This document shows positions 34,257-41,973 of a stretch of 64,000 nt of DNA, piece after piece. The notes below the pieces were generated by a model. That model was not told the DNA's origin and searched no databases. It was given only the letters and a program-made list of their open reading frames with translations. The first letter of the stretch is position 1; each line of letters opens with the position of its first letter. A program made the translations under genes and the position numbers. This DNA is from Rhodoferax sp. GW822-FHT02A01 (GTDB lineage Bacteria; Pseudomonadota; Gammaproteobacteria; Burkholderiales; Burkholderiaceae_C), in contig NZ_CP152376.1 in the NCBI RefSeq assembly GCF_038784515.1, positions 2,542,001 through 2,606,000 of the forward strand. Reading direction: 5' to 3'.

Positions 34257-36377
34257 ATGAGTTCAATACTAAAGAGGGTAATACGTTCGTCGACTGTGTT
34301 GTGTGCGGTCTTACTTGTCGCCTGCGGGGGCGGCGGAGGAGGAGGCAGCAGTAGCGCGGGGAGCTCAAACACCCTCAGTGGCAGTGTTGCCACCGGGGCC
34401 GCATTGGCCGGAGCTACCGTCACGGTGACAGACAGCAGCGGCAATGCCGCATGCAACCCCACGCTCAGTAGCCTTACAACCGATGCCAACGGCAAATTTA
34501 GCTGTGTCTTGAACAGCGGCGAAAGCGCTCCTTTCCTGATTGTGGCGACTGACAATTCCGGTAACTATGCGCCGATGGTGAGTTTGGCTACGACGACACC
34601 CTCAGCAGGCACTACCTCCACAGCGAATGTCACGCCAATTACGACTGTGATGGCGTCGCAAGCAGGCTTGAGCGCCACCTCCGGTGGTTCGGCATTGACC
34701 CCCTCCGTAGTCAGCAATTTTGAAGCCGTTGTCACCAACGTGGCCACCCAGCTGGCGCCGATAGCCGCCAGCCTTGGGATAAGTAATTACAACCCGCTGA
34801 CCACACCGATTACTGCCGCATCTGCCAGCCAGACAGGTAATCCTGCCGACGCAATATTAGACGTGGTCGTCGTTTCAACTGATCAGTCTAGTAACGCCTC
34901 CGTATTCAATTTGATTGATGGCAGCAATTCGATGCCAATCCCAGTCGCAGGCCCCAGCACTAGCAATCCCCCTACGGTTCCTGCTCCCACTGTAGCCATT
35001 TCTGAATTCGGTCAGCTTAGTGCTTTGAACAGCAATCTTGCATCTGCGCTAAATGCTTGTTTCTCGGGTACAACTGCCAGCGCGCGCATCACTGGCGCCA
35101 ATACAAACTTGCCTTCAACCCAAGGGGGCACCGCTTGGACTAGCCTTGGCAGCACTTGCCAAACGTTTGGCAACCTGCTCTCAAGTGCTAACGGTAGTGT
35201 TCCCACCTACATGCACAACGGCTACCTGGCGGCGCAACATTTCTACGGCTTACTAAATTCCTCCTCCATGGATGTCACGAATGGGATCAGTGCCAAATTT
35301 CTGGCTGCCTCTGTGATGCAGATGCTGCCTGCGAACAATAGCGGAACCGGCATTGCCATTTATGACCGAGCAGTCCTCAACCTCGTGTATACCGATGCCA
35401 CTGGAAATCCTGGAAACTTCATCACACTGGCGACCTATATCAATGGTCAATGGTATGTAACAGGCAATCAGCAATCAGTCGATATCGCCATACGGACTAA
35501 ATTGCGAATGGTGACAGAACTGAATCCAAGTCCACTCAACGGAACTTTCAGCCGCTACCAGACTGGGTTGGTGTTCTCTATCAATACTCAAGGGCCAGGC
35601 AGTATCAATAGTGGTCAGCCATTGACCGCCGCCGTCGTAACGGGGCCCGGCTTGCCAAATGGAGGTATTAGTTTGATCGCGCCGGATTCAACCAACGAAC
35701 CCGGACAAATCTATATGGATATCGCGACCTCTATCACATCGACTACAAACTCTGGTCGTTGCGGGAATACAGGTACAAACAATTCGTTTGAATGTCCGAA
35801 CTATTGGTTTACCAGGACCAATGGACTTACTGGCACAAATGCGACAACGCTACACGCCAATCCTACCGGCCCAGTATGGGATCAGTCTGCCTCAGCGCAA
35901 AGCGACTCTTTGCTCGTTGCAAAGGGTGCGACCTATACGTTCAACCTTTACTATGGTGGGTCAAACACAGCGACAGTAACCATTAAGAAGACTCTTTTAA
36001 GCGATTTGATACCGGCAACGTCTGGAATTAGTCAGCAATGGAATACGTTGGGGAGCAATTCCAACAACCTGATGAGTCCGACGGGTTCCCTTACCGGAAC
36101 GCTCCAGCAAGCCACGGTTGACTGGATTCAAAACCCGTTAGCTACTCAAGTCAGCGGCGTCAATATGAGCGTTCTTGCGAATGGTAGTTATGGTCTGGCG
36201 CAATCTGTTCCGAAGGGTTCTCTTTCCATCGTCTACAACCCATCCGTCTTGAGCGGGGCCAATCAAACCATCTCCGCACTCGCTGCTGGAAGTAACGGTA
36301 GCGCTCGAGGTCTCTTGATAGCATTGCGAACTTTGGACAGTAGTCAGCGCGACATGGTCTACGTGTTTGATAAGTAG
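34257..36377 (+). CDS. Large Gly/Ser-rich lipoprotein with carboxypeptidase-regulatory-like domain
   Basis: 706 residues. A signal peptide with lipobox LLVAC is followed by a run of seven Gly and a Ser-rich tether, a pattern common in Burkholderiales. Residues about 38-105 (LSGSVATGAALAGATVTVTD, TTDANGKFSCVL) form a carboxypeptidase-regulatory-like beta domain. The remainder is Ser/Thr/Asn/Gly-rich with several Cys, consistent with a secreted or surface-exposed beta structure. No catalytic motif seen. A long hairpin follows the stop. The low-complexity composition differs from core genes around it. Confidence 0.78.
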   Translation: MSSILKRVIRSSTVLCAVLLVACGGGGGGGSSSAGSSNTLSGSVATGAALAGATVTVTDSSGNAACNPTLSSLTTDANGKFSCVLNSGESAPFLIVATDNSGNYAPMVSLATTTPSAGTTSTANVTPITTVMASQAGLSATSGGSALTPSVVSNFEAVVTNVATQLAPIAASLGISNYNPLTTPITAASASQTGNPADAILDVVVVSTDQSSNASVFNLIDGSNSMPIPVAGPSTSNPPTVPAPTVAISEFGQLSALNSNLASALNACFSGTTASARITGANTNLPSTQGGTAWTSLGSTCQTFGNLLSSANGSVPTYMHNGYLAAQHFYGLLNSSSMDVTNGISAKFLAASVMQMLPANNSGTGIAIYDRAVLNLVYTDATGNPGNFITLATYINGQWYVTGNQQSVDIAIRTKLRMVTELNPSPLNGTFSRYQTGLVFSINTQGPGSINSGQPLTAAVVTGPGLPNGGISLIAPDSTNEPGQIYMDIATSITSTTNSGRCGNTGTNNSFECPNYWFTRTNGLTGTNATTLHANPTGPVWDQSASAQSDSLLVAKGATYTFNLYYGGSNTATVTIKKTLLSDLIPATSGISQQWNTLGSNSNNLMSPTGSLTGTLQQATVDWIQNPLATQVSGVNMSVLANGSYGLAQSVPKGSLSIVYNPSVLSGANQTISALAAGSNGSARGLLIALRTLDSSQRDMVYVFDK

Positions 36378-36391
36378 GTATTGACGTTTGA

Positions 36392-36426
36392 TGCCAGGAA
36401 GGCTTCGTTCTTGTACCTTCCTGGCA
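36392..36426 (+). terminator. Long hairpin after the lipoprotein gene
   Basis: Perfect 11-bp inverted repeat TGCCAGGAAGG (36392-36402) and CCTTCCTGGCA (36416-36426) with a 13-nt loop, 14 nt after the stop. The following T-run is weak (TTCATT), so termination may be partial or the hairpin protects the mRNA end. Confidence 0.6.
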
Positions 36427-36695
36427 TTCATTGATAGAGTTCTAACGTCCTATGTACGTCAGGAAACAGGATGTTAGGTGCCGGACGGTATCAGGCGACG
36501 TCATAAGTGGCAATTGCGCGTGTGGTCGCTGTAGTATCTCTCTCTGTGTGTCACACGCACATTTCCTCCCTGGGCGCGGCATCGCAAGATGTTCCACGCC
36601 GGCCAGCGTGCCCGGTTTCTTTTTCCCAAACGCCAAAAAGCCCTTCACCCCGAAAGGCAGAGGGCGATCTTTACACCACCTGTAAGTGGACTTTG
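36427..36695. other. Region without recognised gene
   Basis: 269 bp between the hairpin and the small leftward gene. Short frames occur on both strands but none has a ribosome site and convincing composition. I see no repeat or site that I can name. Confidence 0.4.
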
Positions 36696-36824
36696 CTACT
36701 TATCCATGCGCTTGACGATGGATATGCAATGCGCAACAGCCGCCGCCTTGAGTGTGTGGCCAGCGGCCAAGAGACGTTTGCGGTAGGCCTGCAGAGCCTC
36801 AATTAGGGCGACGGAATCAATCAT
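36696..36824 (-). CDS. Possible small protein (42 residues)
   Basis: Read from ATG 36824: a hydrophilic helical protein (IEALQAYRKRLLAAGHTLKA, then HCISIVKRMDK). The frame continues upstream to 36944 without a better start. The ribosome site is weak. Doubtful, but the composition is protein-like. Confidence 0.35.
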   Translation of the reverse strand: MIDSVALIEALQAYRKRLLAAGHTLKAAAVAHCISIVKRMDK

Positions 36825-37066
36825 CAATTGGATTTTGCCTCGCAAGCACAATCCCCGTCTGCGCGAGGTTTGCTGGTTGCCAAAGTTGTGCCAATAGCTC
36901 CCGATTTCCGTGAACACGGGAAAAGCTTCAATACTGGGCCTCACAAGGCTTGATAAACTTGGAATTTAACCCAGCCACTGCGCAGGGTTTGCTCTTTTGT
37001 ATTCGTAAGTCCACCGAACTCGACGGCAGTCCGTTTAAGAAAAATCACTCAATACGGAAGACAACC

Positions 37067-37465
37067 ATGAAACGATTTCTCGCACTGGCAATTGGCATCT
37101 GCGCCGTATCTAGCAGCTTCGCTGAAACCAGCGTTGGTGTGTCCATCGGGATCAGCCAACCTGGTGTTTACGGCCAGATCAACATTGGCAACAATCCGCC
37201 GCCGCGCGTGATCAACCAGCAGCCTATTGTGATCATCCAATCACCGGTCAGAGAGCCGCTGTATCTGTATGTGCCCCCTGGCCACCAGAAGCACTGGGAC
37301 AAGCATTGCCGCGAATACGACGCGTGTGGGCGCCCTGTTTATTTCGTCCGCGAAGACTGGGTCAGGGAGCGATACGAGCAGGACCGGCGAGAGCACGGAG
37401 ATCGTGAAGGGGATCATGACCGTGGTCATGACAATCGCAAGAAGCGCAAGCATGAAGATGATTGA
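37067..37465 (+). CDS. Exported protein with His/Arg/Asp-rich tail
   Basis: 132 residues from ATG 37067. Signal peptide MKRFLALAIGICAVSSSFA, then VYGQINIGNNPPPRVINQQP, a Pro-rich beta region with YVPPGHQKHWDKHCREYDAC and VYFVREDWV, and a highly charged tail of His, Arg, Asp and Lys. This is a common small periplasmic family in Burkholderiales, as I recall, of unknown role; the charged tail could bind metal. It is the last gene before the right end of the element. Confidence 0.8.
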   Translation: MKRFLALAIGICAVSSSFAETSVGVSIGISQPGVYGQINIGNNPPPRVINQQPIVIIQSPVREPLYLYVPPGHQKHWDKHCREYDACGRPVYFVREDWVRERYEQDRREHGDREGDHDRGHDNRKKRKHEDD

Positions 37466-37678
37466 TTTGGTTAACGTACACCACCATCTTGTCCACCGTT
37501 CCGGTGCATCAGGCTGTGGGTAACTGAGCTGTTTGCATTGCAAAGCGTGTCGGGGTGTGGCTTTGGCGGGCGTGCTCAATTTTGTGGCAAAACGCAGCGA
37601 AAGGACGATGAATTGTTCACTTCGTGCCACAATTGCCTTGCCGATCCGAAAGCGGCCAATATGGGGACGCTTTTATAA

Positions 37679-37704
37679 TTGTTGGTATTTTTGTTGGTAG
37701 TTTC
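37679..37704 (+). repeat. Putative integrase arm-type sites, right end
   Basis: Tandem TTGTTGGTATTT (37679-37690) and TTGTTGGTAGTTTC (37691-37704), in register at 12 bp. The same motif occurs three times between attL and the integrase. The distance to attR is about 55 bp. Confidence 0.55.
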
Positions 37705-37758
37705 AAATGGATGTTGATGAAAGCCTAGCATCCATGCGGTCTGTAGCCTAATTTGTGG

Positions 37759-37788
37759 TTCCTGTTTTTGACCACCGGACCGTCTCAC
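37759..37788 (+). repeat. attR (decayed tRNA-Arg 3' end)
   Basis: Shares TTCCTGTT, GACCACCGGAC and TCTCAC with 8060-8091. It lacks two bases of the acceptor stem and has substitutions, as expected for a displaced tRNA end no longer under selection. This marks the right end of the element. Confidence 0.72.
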
Positions 37789-37860
37789 GCAGTCGCACCC
37801 CATCGCAAGCCCCAGCCAAGTACGTTCACGACTGGTGGGCAAAGCGCCTACCCAACCCGG

Positions 37861-38118
37861 TCAATGTTCCAGATTCAGGATCAGCTGCGGATGTTCACCT
37901 TGGCGTGCGGCGTGGATGACTTCCATTTCGTGCATGAGCGCCAAAGAGCGAAGGGCGTTGAACACGGCACTGGGGAACCCCTGGCGTCTGGGGTCCGGAT
38001 TTAACAATTCATCCATCACGGCGCCGAAGTCCGGCTCTTCCCAGTGCTCTTCGATCAAATTCCCGACATGGGGGTACTTTGAGCGAACCACCGCAAAAGC
38101 GAAATTGTTGTCAAGCAT
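37861..38118 (-). CDS. Small hypothetical protein, paralogue of the 77-residue protein at 14197-14430
   Basis: 85 residues from ATG 38118 behind GAGAGGTG on the coding strand. It shares AFA-V, EHWEEPDF, LL and NAL positions with the protein inside the element, without gaps over the first 55 residues. It lies only about 70 bp beyond attR, that is on the chromosomal side if the boundary is right. No signal peptide, membrane segment or known domain. Confidence 0.72.
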   Translation of the reverse strand: MLDNNFAFAVVRSKYPHVGNLIEEHWEEPDFGAVMDELLNPDPRRQGFPSAVFNALRSLALMHEMEVIHAARQGEHPQLILNLEH

Positions 38119-38437
38119 GGCGCATCACCTCTCAGAAGTGGGTTGGTTGACCTCAAACAGCTGGGAGCCGGGTGCTTGCACTCGGTTGCAAACCTTGACG
38201 CCCACTGGCACTCGGAAGGACCTCGGCAATTCTCTTTCGTAAGGGGGAATATTTCACCAGCGGGTTGTCTTGTCAATGCGTATCCGGAGATCGACAACAA
38301 TTTAGAACAAATTCCAGAAGAAGGTGGAGAAATGCGCTGTTATCCACAGGTCTGTGCGGTTTGTACACAGCTTTCCCCGCGGTTGTGCCCAGGCGGAGCC
38401 CTCGACGGGGTGATGCCGGGCAAGTAAAGCCGTCGCG
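38119..38437. other. Intergenic region with one DnaA-box-like site
   Basis: 319 bp between the 85-residue gene and the end of the VWA gene. It contains TTATCCACA at 38340-38348, an exact DnaA-box consensus, and a related GTACACA 14 nt later. Otherwise only the likely promoter of the leftward small gene. No gene or terminator recognised. Confidence 0.45.
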
Positions 38438-39652
38438 TTATTTGCTCAGGTGCCGCATGGCATCTTCCAGGCCCTTGAGGGTGAGCGGGAACATGTGCTG
38501 GCTGACCAACTGTTGAATGAGCGAAATGCTCTGGCGGTATTGCCATACGCCCTGGGGTTCGGGGTTGATCCAGGCGAACTTGGGGAAGGCGTGGGTCAGG
38601 CGCTGTAGCCACTCGGCTCCGGCCTCTTCGTTGTTGTATTCCACGCTGCCGCCGGGCTGCAGGATTTCGTAGGGACTCATGGTGGCGTCGCCCACGAAGA
38701 TGAGCTTGTATTCCTTGTTGTACTTGCGGATGATGTCCCAGGTCTCGAACTTCTCGGCATAGCGGCGCCGGTTGTTCTTCCACATGAAGTCGTACACGCA
38801 GTTGTGGAAGTAGTAGAACTCCAGGTGCTTGAACTCGGTCTTGGTGGCGGAAAACAGCTCTTCCACGCGCGCAATGTGTTCGTCCATGGTGCCGCCCACA
38901 TCCATGAGCAGCAGCACCTTGACGTTGTTGTGGCGTTCGGGCCGCATCTTGATGTCCAGATAGCCGGCGTTGGCCGCTGTCTTGCTGATGGTTTCGTCCA
39001 GGTCCAACTCTTCCTCATGGCCTTCGCGGGCGAATTTGCGCAAGCGACGCAACGCCACTTTGATGTTGCGCGTGCCCAGCTCCTGGGTGTCGTCATAGTC
39101 CTTGTAGGCGCGCTGGTCCCAGACCTTGACCGCGCTCTTGCTGCGGTTCTTGTCCTGGCCTATGCGTATGCCCTGGGGGTTCTGGCCGTAGGCGCCGAAG
39201 GGCGAGGTGCCGCCGGTGCCTATCCACTTGTTGCCGCCTTCGTGGCGTTCCTTCTGTTCTTCCAGCCGCTTCTTGAGCGTTTCCATCAGCTCGTCCCAGC
39301 CCATCTTCTCGATCTTGGCGAGTTCCTCGGGGCTGAGGTTGAGTTCCAGGTTCTTGCGAAGCCATTCCAGTGGAATGTCCTGGGTGAAATCGGTCACCAG
39401 CTCCACACCCTTGAAGTAGGCCGCAAAGGCACGATCGAACTTGTCGTAGTGCTTCTCGTCCTTCACCAGCGCCGTGCGGCTCAGGTAGTAGAAGTCATCT
39501 ACCTGGTAGCCAGTGCCATCCTCGTTGCTGCCAGGTGCGGCCACGCGCGGGCCGACCACGCCTTTTTGCAACGCCTCCAGCAGCGTGAGGTACTCCTTGA
39601 CGGAGACTGGCAGCTTGGCCGCACGCAGGGTGTAGAAGAAGTCGAGCAGCAT
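38438..39652 (-). CDS. VWA domain protein (CoxE-like)
   Basis: 404 residues. A helical N-terminal part precedes a von Willebrand A-like domain whose metal site reads DVGGTMDEH, a variant of the usual DxSxS, with a later Asp in VGDATMSP. CoxE-like proteins work with MoxR-type AAA ATPases as chaperones for metal cofactor insertion or complex assembly. Here the MoxR gene lies one gene upstream on the same strand, separated by a GNAT gene. Cytoplasmic. Confidence 0.88.
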   Translation of the reverse strand: MLLDFFYTLRAAKLPVSVKEYLTLLEALQKGVVGPRVAAPGSNEDGTGYQVDDFYYLSRTALVKDEKHYDKFDRAFAAYFKGVELVTDFTQDIPLEWLRKNLELNLSPEELAKIEKMGWDELMETLKKRLEEQKERHEGGNKWIGTGGTSPFGAYGQNPQGIRIGQDKNRSKSAVKVWDQRAYKDYDDTQELGTRNIKVALRRLRKFAREGHEEELDLDETISKTAANAGYLDIKMRPERHNNVKVLLLMDVGGTMDEHIARVEELFSATKTEFKHLEFYYFHNCVYDFMWKNNRRRYAEKFETWDIIRKYNKEYKLIFVGDATMSPYEILQPGGSVEYNNEEAGAEWLQRLTHAFPKFAWINPEPQGVWQYRQSISLIQQLVSQHMFPLTLKGLEDAMRHLSK

Positions 39653-39670
39653 GGTGCGTGAGGGCTGTCC

Positions 39671-40267
39671 TCAGCCGCGTGGCTTGTTGAGCGAATGCAG
39701 CAGCTGCGCCTTGACTTCGGGCCACTCGCCGCTGCGCAGGCTGTACATCACGGTGTCGCGGATGGTGCCGTCACGGCGCAATGCGTGGCCGCGCAAGACG
39801 CCATCCTTCTTGGCGCCCAGGCGCTCAATGGCGGCCTGCGAGGCGAAGTTGAAGTTGTCCGTGCGCCATCCGACCACGTGGCAGCCCAGGGTTTCAAACG
39901 CATGGGTCATGAGCAGCAGTTTGCAGGTGCTGTTCACATGGCTGCGCTGCACGCTCTTGGCGTACCAGGTCCAGCCGATTTCCACGCGTTTTACGGCGGG
40001 CACGATGTCGTGGTAGCTGCTGCTACCCAGCACCTTGCCGGTGGAAGACTCAATCACAACAAAGGGAAAACGGTTGCCTGCTTCACGCATGGCCAAGGCG
40101 TCTTCAATGTATTTGCGGGTCTGCTCGGGTTCGGGCACGGAAGTGACGCGGATGTTCCAGAGCTCTCCGTCTGCGGCGGCGGCGCGCAGACCGGCTTCGT
40201 GCTCCAGGGACAGGGGGACTAGTTCCACGCCGCGGGCGGACAGGTTGACGGGCTCTACAAATGCCAT
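39671..40267 (-). CDS. GNAT family N-acetyltransferase (RimJ/RimL type)
   Basis: 198 residues of the RimJ/RimL-like acetyltransferase fold: VELVPLSLEHEAGL at the start, FPFVVIESSTGKVLGSSSY in the core strands and EIGWTWYAKSVQRSHVN before the acetyl-CoA helix. It closes with GAKKDGVLRGHALRRDGT, typical of the family. Substrate unknown, perhaps a protein N-terminus or small amine. It sits between the MoxR and VWA genes on the same strand with short gaps, so it is probably co-transcribed. Confidence 0.9.
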   Translation of the reverse strand: MAFVEPVNLSARGVELVPLSLEHEAGLRAAAADGELWNIRVTSVPEPEQTRKYIEDALAMREAGNRFPFVVIESSTGKVLGSSSYHDIVPAVKRVEIGWTWYAKSVQRSHVNSTCKLLLMTHAFETLGCHVVGWRTDNFNFASQAAIERLGAKKDGVLRGHALRRDGTIRDTVMYSLRSGEWPEVKAQLLHSLNKPRG

Positions 40268-40298
40268 GGCGATTCCTTGTGTTGGGATGGTGGGTGTC

Positions 40299-41153
40299 TT
40301 ATCGGTTGTTGCGTTGCATGAACATCAGCTTCTCAAACAGGGTGGCGTCCTGTTCGTTCTTGAGCAGTGCGCCTACCAGGGGCGGCATGCTCGTCTTGTC
40401 ATCCTTGCCATGCAGGGCTTCGAGCGGGATGTCTTCGGCCATGAGAAGCTTGAGCCAGTCCAGCAGTTCGCTGGTGGAAGGCTTTTTCTTGAGTCCTGGC
40501 AGGCCGCGGATCTCGAAGAAGGTCTTCATGGCGGCATTCAGCAGTTCGCGCTTGAGGCCAGGAAAGTGCACGTCCACGATGCTTTGCATGGTGGTGGCAT
40601 CCGGGAACTTGATGTAGTGGAAGAAACAGCGGCGCAAGAAGGCGTCGGGCAGTTCCTTCTCGTTGTTGGAGGTGATGAACACCAGGGGGCGGTGCTTGGC
40701 CTTGATCAGCTCGCGCGTCTCGTAGCAGTAGAACTCCATGCGGTCGATTTCGCGCAACAGGTCGTTGGGGAATTCAATATCGGCCTTGTCGATCTCGTCG
40801 ATCAGCAGGGCGACCGGTTGCTCGGAAGTGAAGGCCTGCCACAGCACGCCCTTGACAATGTAATTGTGGATGTTTTTGACACGCTCTCCGCCATCGATGT
40901 CCGACAGCTGCGAATCGCGCAGGCGACTGACTGCGTCATACTCGTACAGGCCTTGCTGGGCTTTGGTGGTGGACTTGATGTGCCACTGCAGCAGCGGCAT
41001 CTTCAATGCCATCGCCACCTCTTCGGCCAACATGGTTTTGCCGGTGCCGGGCTCGCCCTTGACCAGCAACGGGCGCTGCAGGGTGATGGCGGCATTCACC
41101 GACAGCATCAGATCCTGCGTGGCGACGTAATTGGGGGAGCCGGTAAATTTCAT
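40299..41153 (-). CDS. MoxR family AAA ATPase
   Basis: 284 residues from ATG 41153, the usual MoxR length. Walker A is GEPGTGKT near 36, Walker B is ALLIDEIDKAD, sensor 1 lies in FITSNNEKELPDAF and an Arg finger in LRRCFFHYIKFPD. MoxR ATPases pair with VWA proteins as remodelling chaperones. The partner VWA gene lies downstream after the GNAT gene. Divergent from the cytochrome c gene. Confidence 0.92.
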   Translation of the reverse strand: MKFTGSPNYVATQDLMLSVNAAITLQRPLLVKGEPGTGKTMLAEEVAMALKMPLLQWHIKSTTKAQQGLYEYDAVSRLRDSQLSDIDGGERVKNIHNYIVKGVLWQAFTSEQPVALLIDEIDKADIEFPNDLLREIDRMEFYCYETRELIKAKHRPLVFITSNNEKELPDAFLRRCFFHYIKFPDATTMQSIVDVHFPGLKRELLNAAMKTFFEIRGLPGLKKKPSTSELLDWLKLLMAEDIPLEALHGKDDKTSMPPLVGALLKNEQDATLFEKLMFMQRNNR

Positions 41154-41270
41154 AGCAAAGTTAGAAACATTAGGGTTGATCGGGATCAAACGTTGTGCAA
41201 ATGGCGGGGGTGGGTCGATATAATCCGCCCAGTCAATTTATACCAATCACTCTTGGATTGTCTCTGCAAA

Positions 41271-41936
41271 ATGAACAAACTTCTCTTGATCGTAGCTGCC
41301 ACGCTTGTCTCCTGTGTGACCCTCGTGACTGCGCAAGCGCAGGAAGTCCAAGGTGATGCCAAGGCGGGCGCCAAGAAAAACGCCATGTGCATTGGATGCC
41401 ACGGCATCATCGGCTACCAGGCCAGTTTCCCCGAAGTGCACAAGGTGCCGAAGATCTCCGGTCAAAGTGCCAAGTACATTGCCAGCGCGCTCAATGCCTA
41501 CAAGAAAGGTGATCGCAAGCACCCGACCATGCGCGGCATTGCGGCTTCCCTGACGGACCAGGACATCGCTGATCTGGCGGCTTTCTATTCCACCAATGGT
41601 GTGGTGGAAGGCGCCGCCGCACTGGCAGCAGCGCCCGCAGCAACTGGCAAGGCGGCCGAGCTGGTTGCCAAGGGCAATTGCACCTCCTGCCACGGCGCCA
41701 GCTTCAGCGCCCCGATCGATCCCAGCTACCCGCGCATTGCCGGTCAGCATGACGACTATCTGTTTGTCGCGCTCAAGTCCTACAAGGCCGAAGGCAATGC
41801 ACAAGTGGGTCGCGGCAACGCCATCATGGGCGGCGTAGCCAAGCAGTTCTCCAACGCGGAGCTCAAGGAACTAGCAGCCTACGTTGGTAGCCTGCCAAGC
41901 GAGCTCAAGACGGTTCCCGAAAGCCGCTTCCGCTAA
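41271..41936 (+). CDS. Diheme c-type cytochrome (cytochrome c4-like)
   Basis: 221 residues. The signal peptide ends at AQAQE; two heme-binding motifs are visible, CIGCH near 44 and CTSCH near 141, each in a cytochrome c fold with axial Met candidates (HPTMRGIA; AIMGGVA). Periplasmic electron carrier, possibly feeding the oxidase encoded further right. Start at ATG 41271; an upstream open frame continues but is not coding. An 11-G tract follows the stop. Confidence 0.92.
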   Translation: MNKLLLIVAATLVSCVTLVTAQAQEVQGDAKAGAKKNAMCIGCHGIIGYQASFPEVHKVPKISGQSAKYIASALNAYKKGDRKHPTMRGIAASLTDQDIADLAAFYSTNGVVEGAAALAAAPAATGKAAELVAKGNCTSCHGASFSAPIDPSYPRIAGQHDDYLFVALKSYKAEGNAQVGRGNAIMGGVAKQFSNAELKELAAYVGSLPSELKTVPESRFR

Positions 41937-41973
41937 GGATGCATTGGGGGGGGGGGCTTCTGCCCCCGTTCAT

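Larger units (their letters stand above)
8060..37788 (+). mobile_element. Integrated element (prophage/satellite-like island) in tRNA-Arg
   Basis: About 29.7 kb bounded by the tRNA-Arg 3' end (8060-8091) and an imperfect copy of it (37759-37788). A P4-type integrase lies just inside the left end and phage-like genes occupy the middle. Motif TTGTTGGTA recurs near both ends. Genes on both sides are typical chromosomal genes. The content combines phage replication, ejection-type virion proteins and cargo, but no capsid, portal, large terminase or lysis gene is seen. The boundaries rest on the repeat and integrase logic; comparison with an empty site would settle them. Confidence 0.82.

Noticed and set aside
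40035-41936. 633-codon frame that contains the cytochrome c gene
   Set aside because: Its first two thirds run antisense to the GNAT and MoxR genes. Only the last 221 codons from ATG 41271, with signal peptide and two CxxCH motifs, are real.
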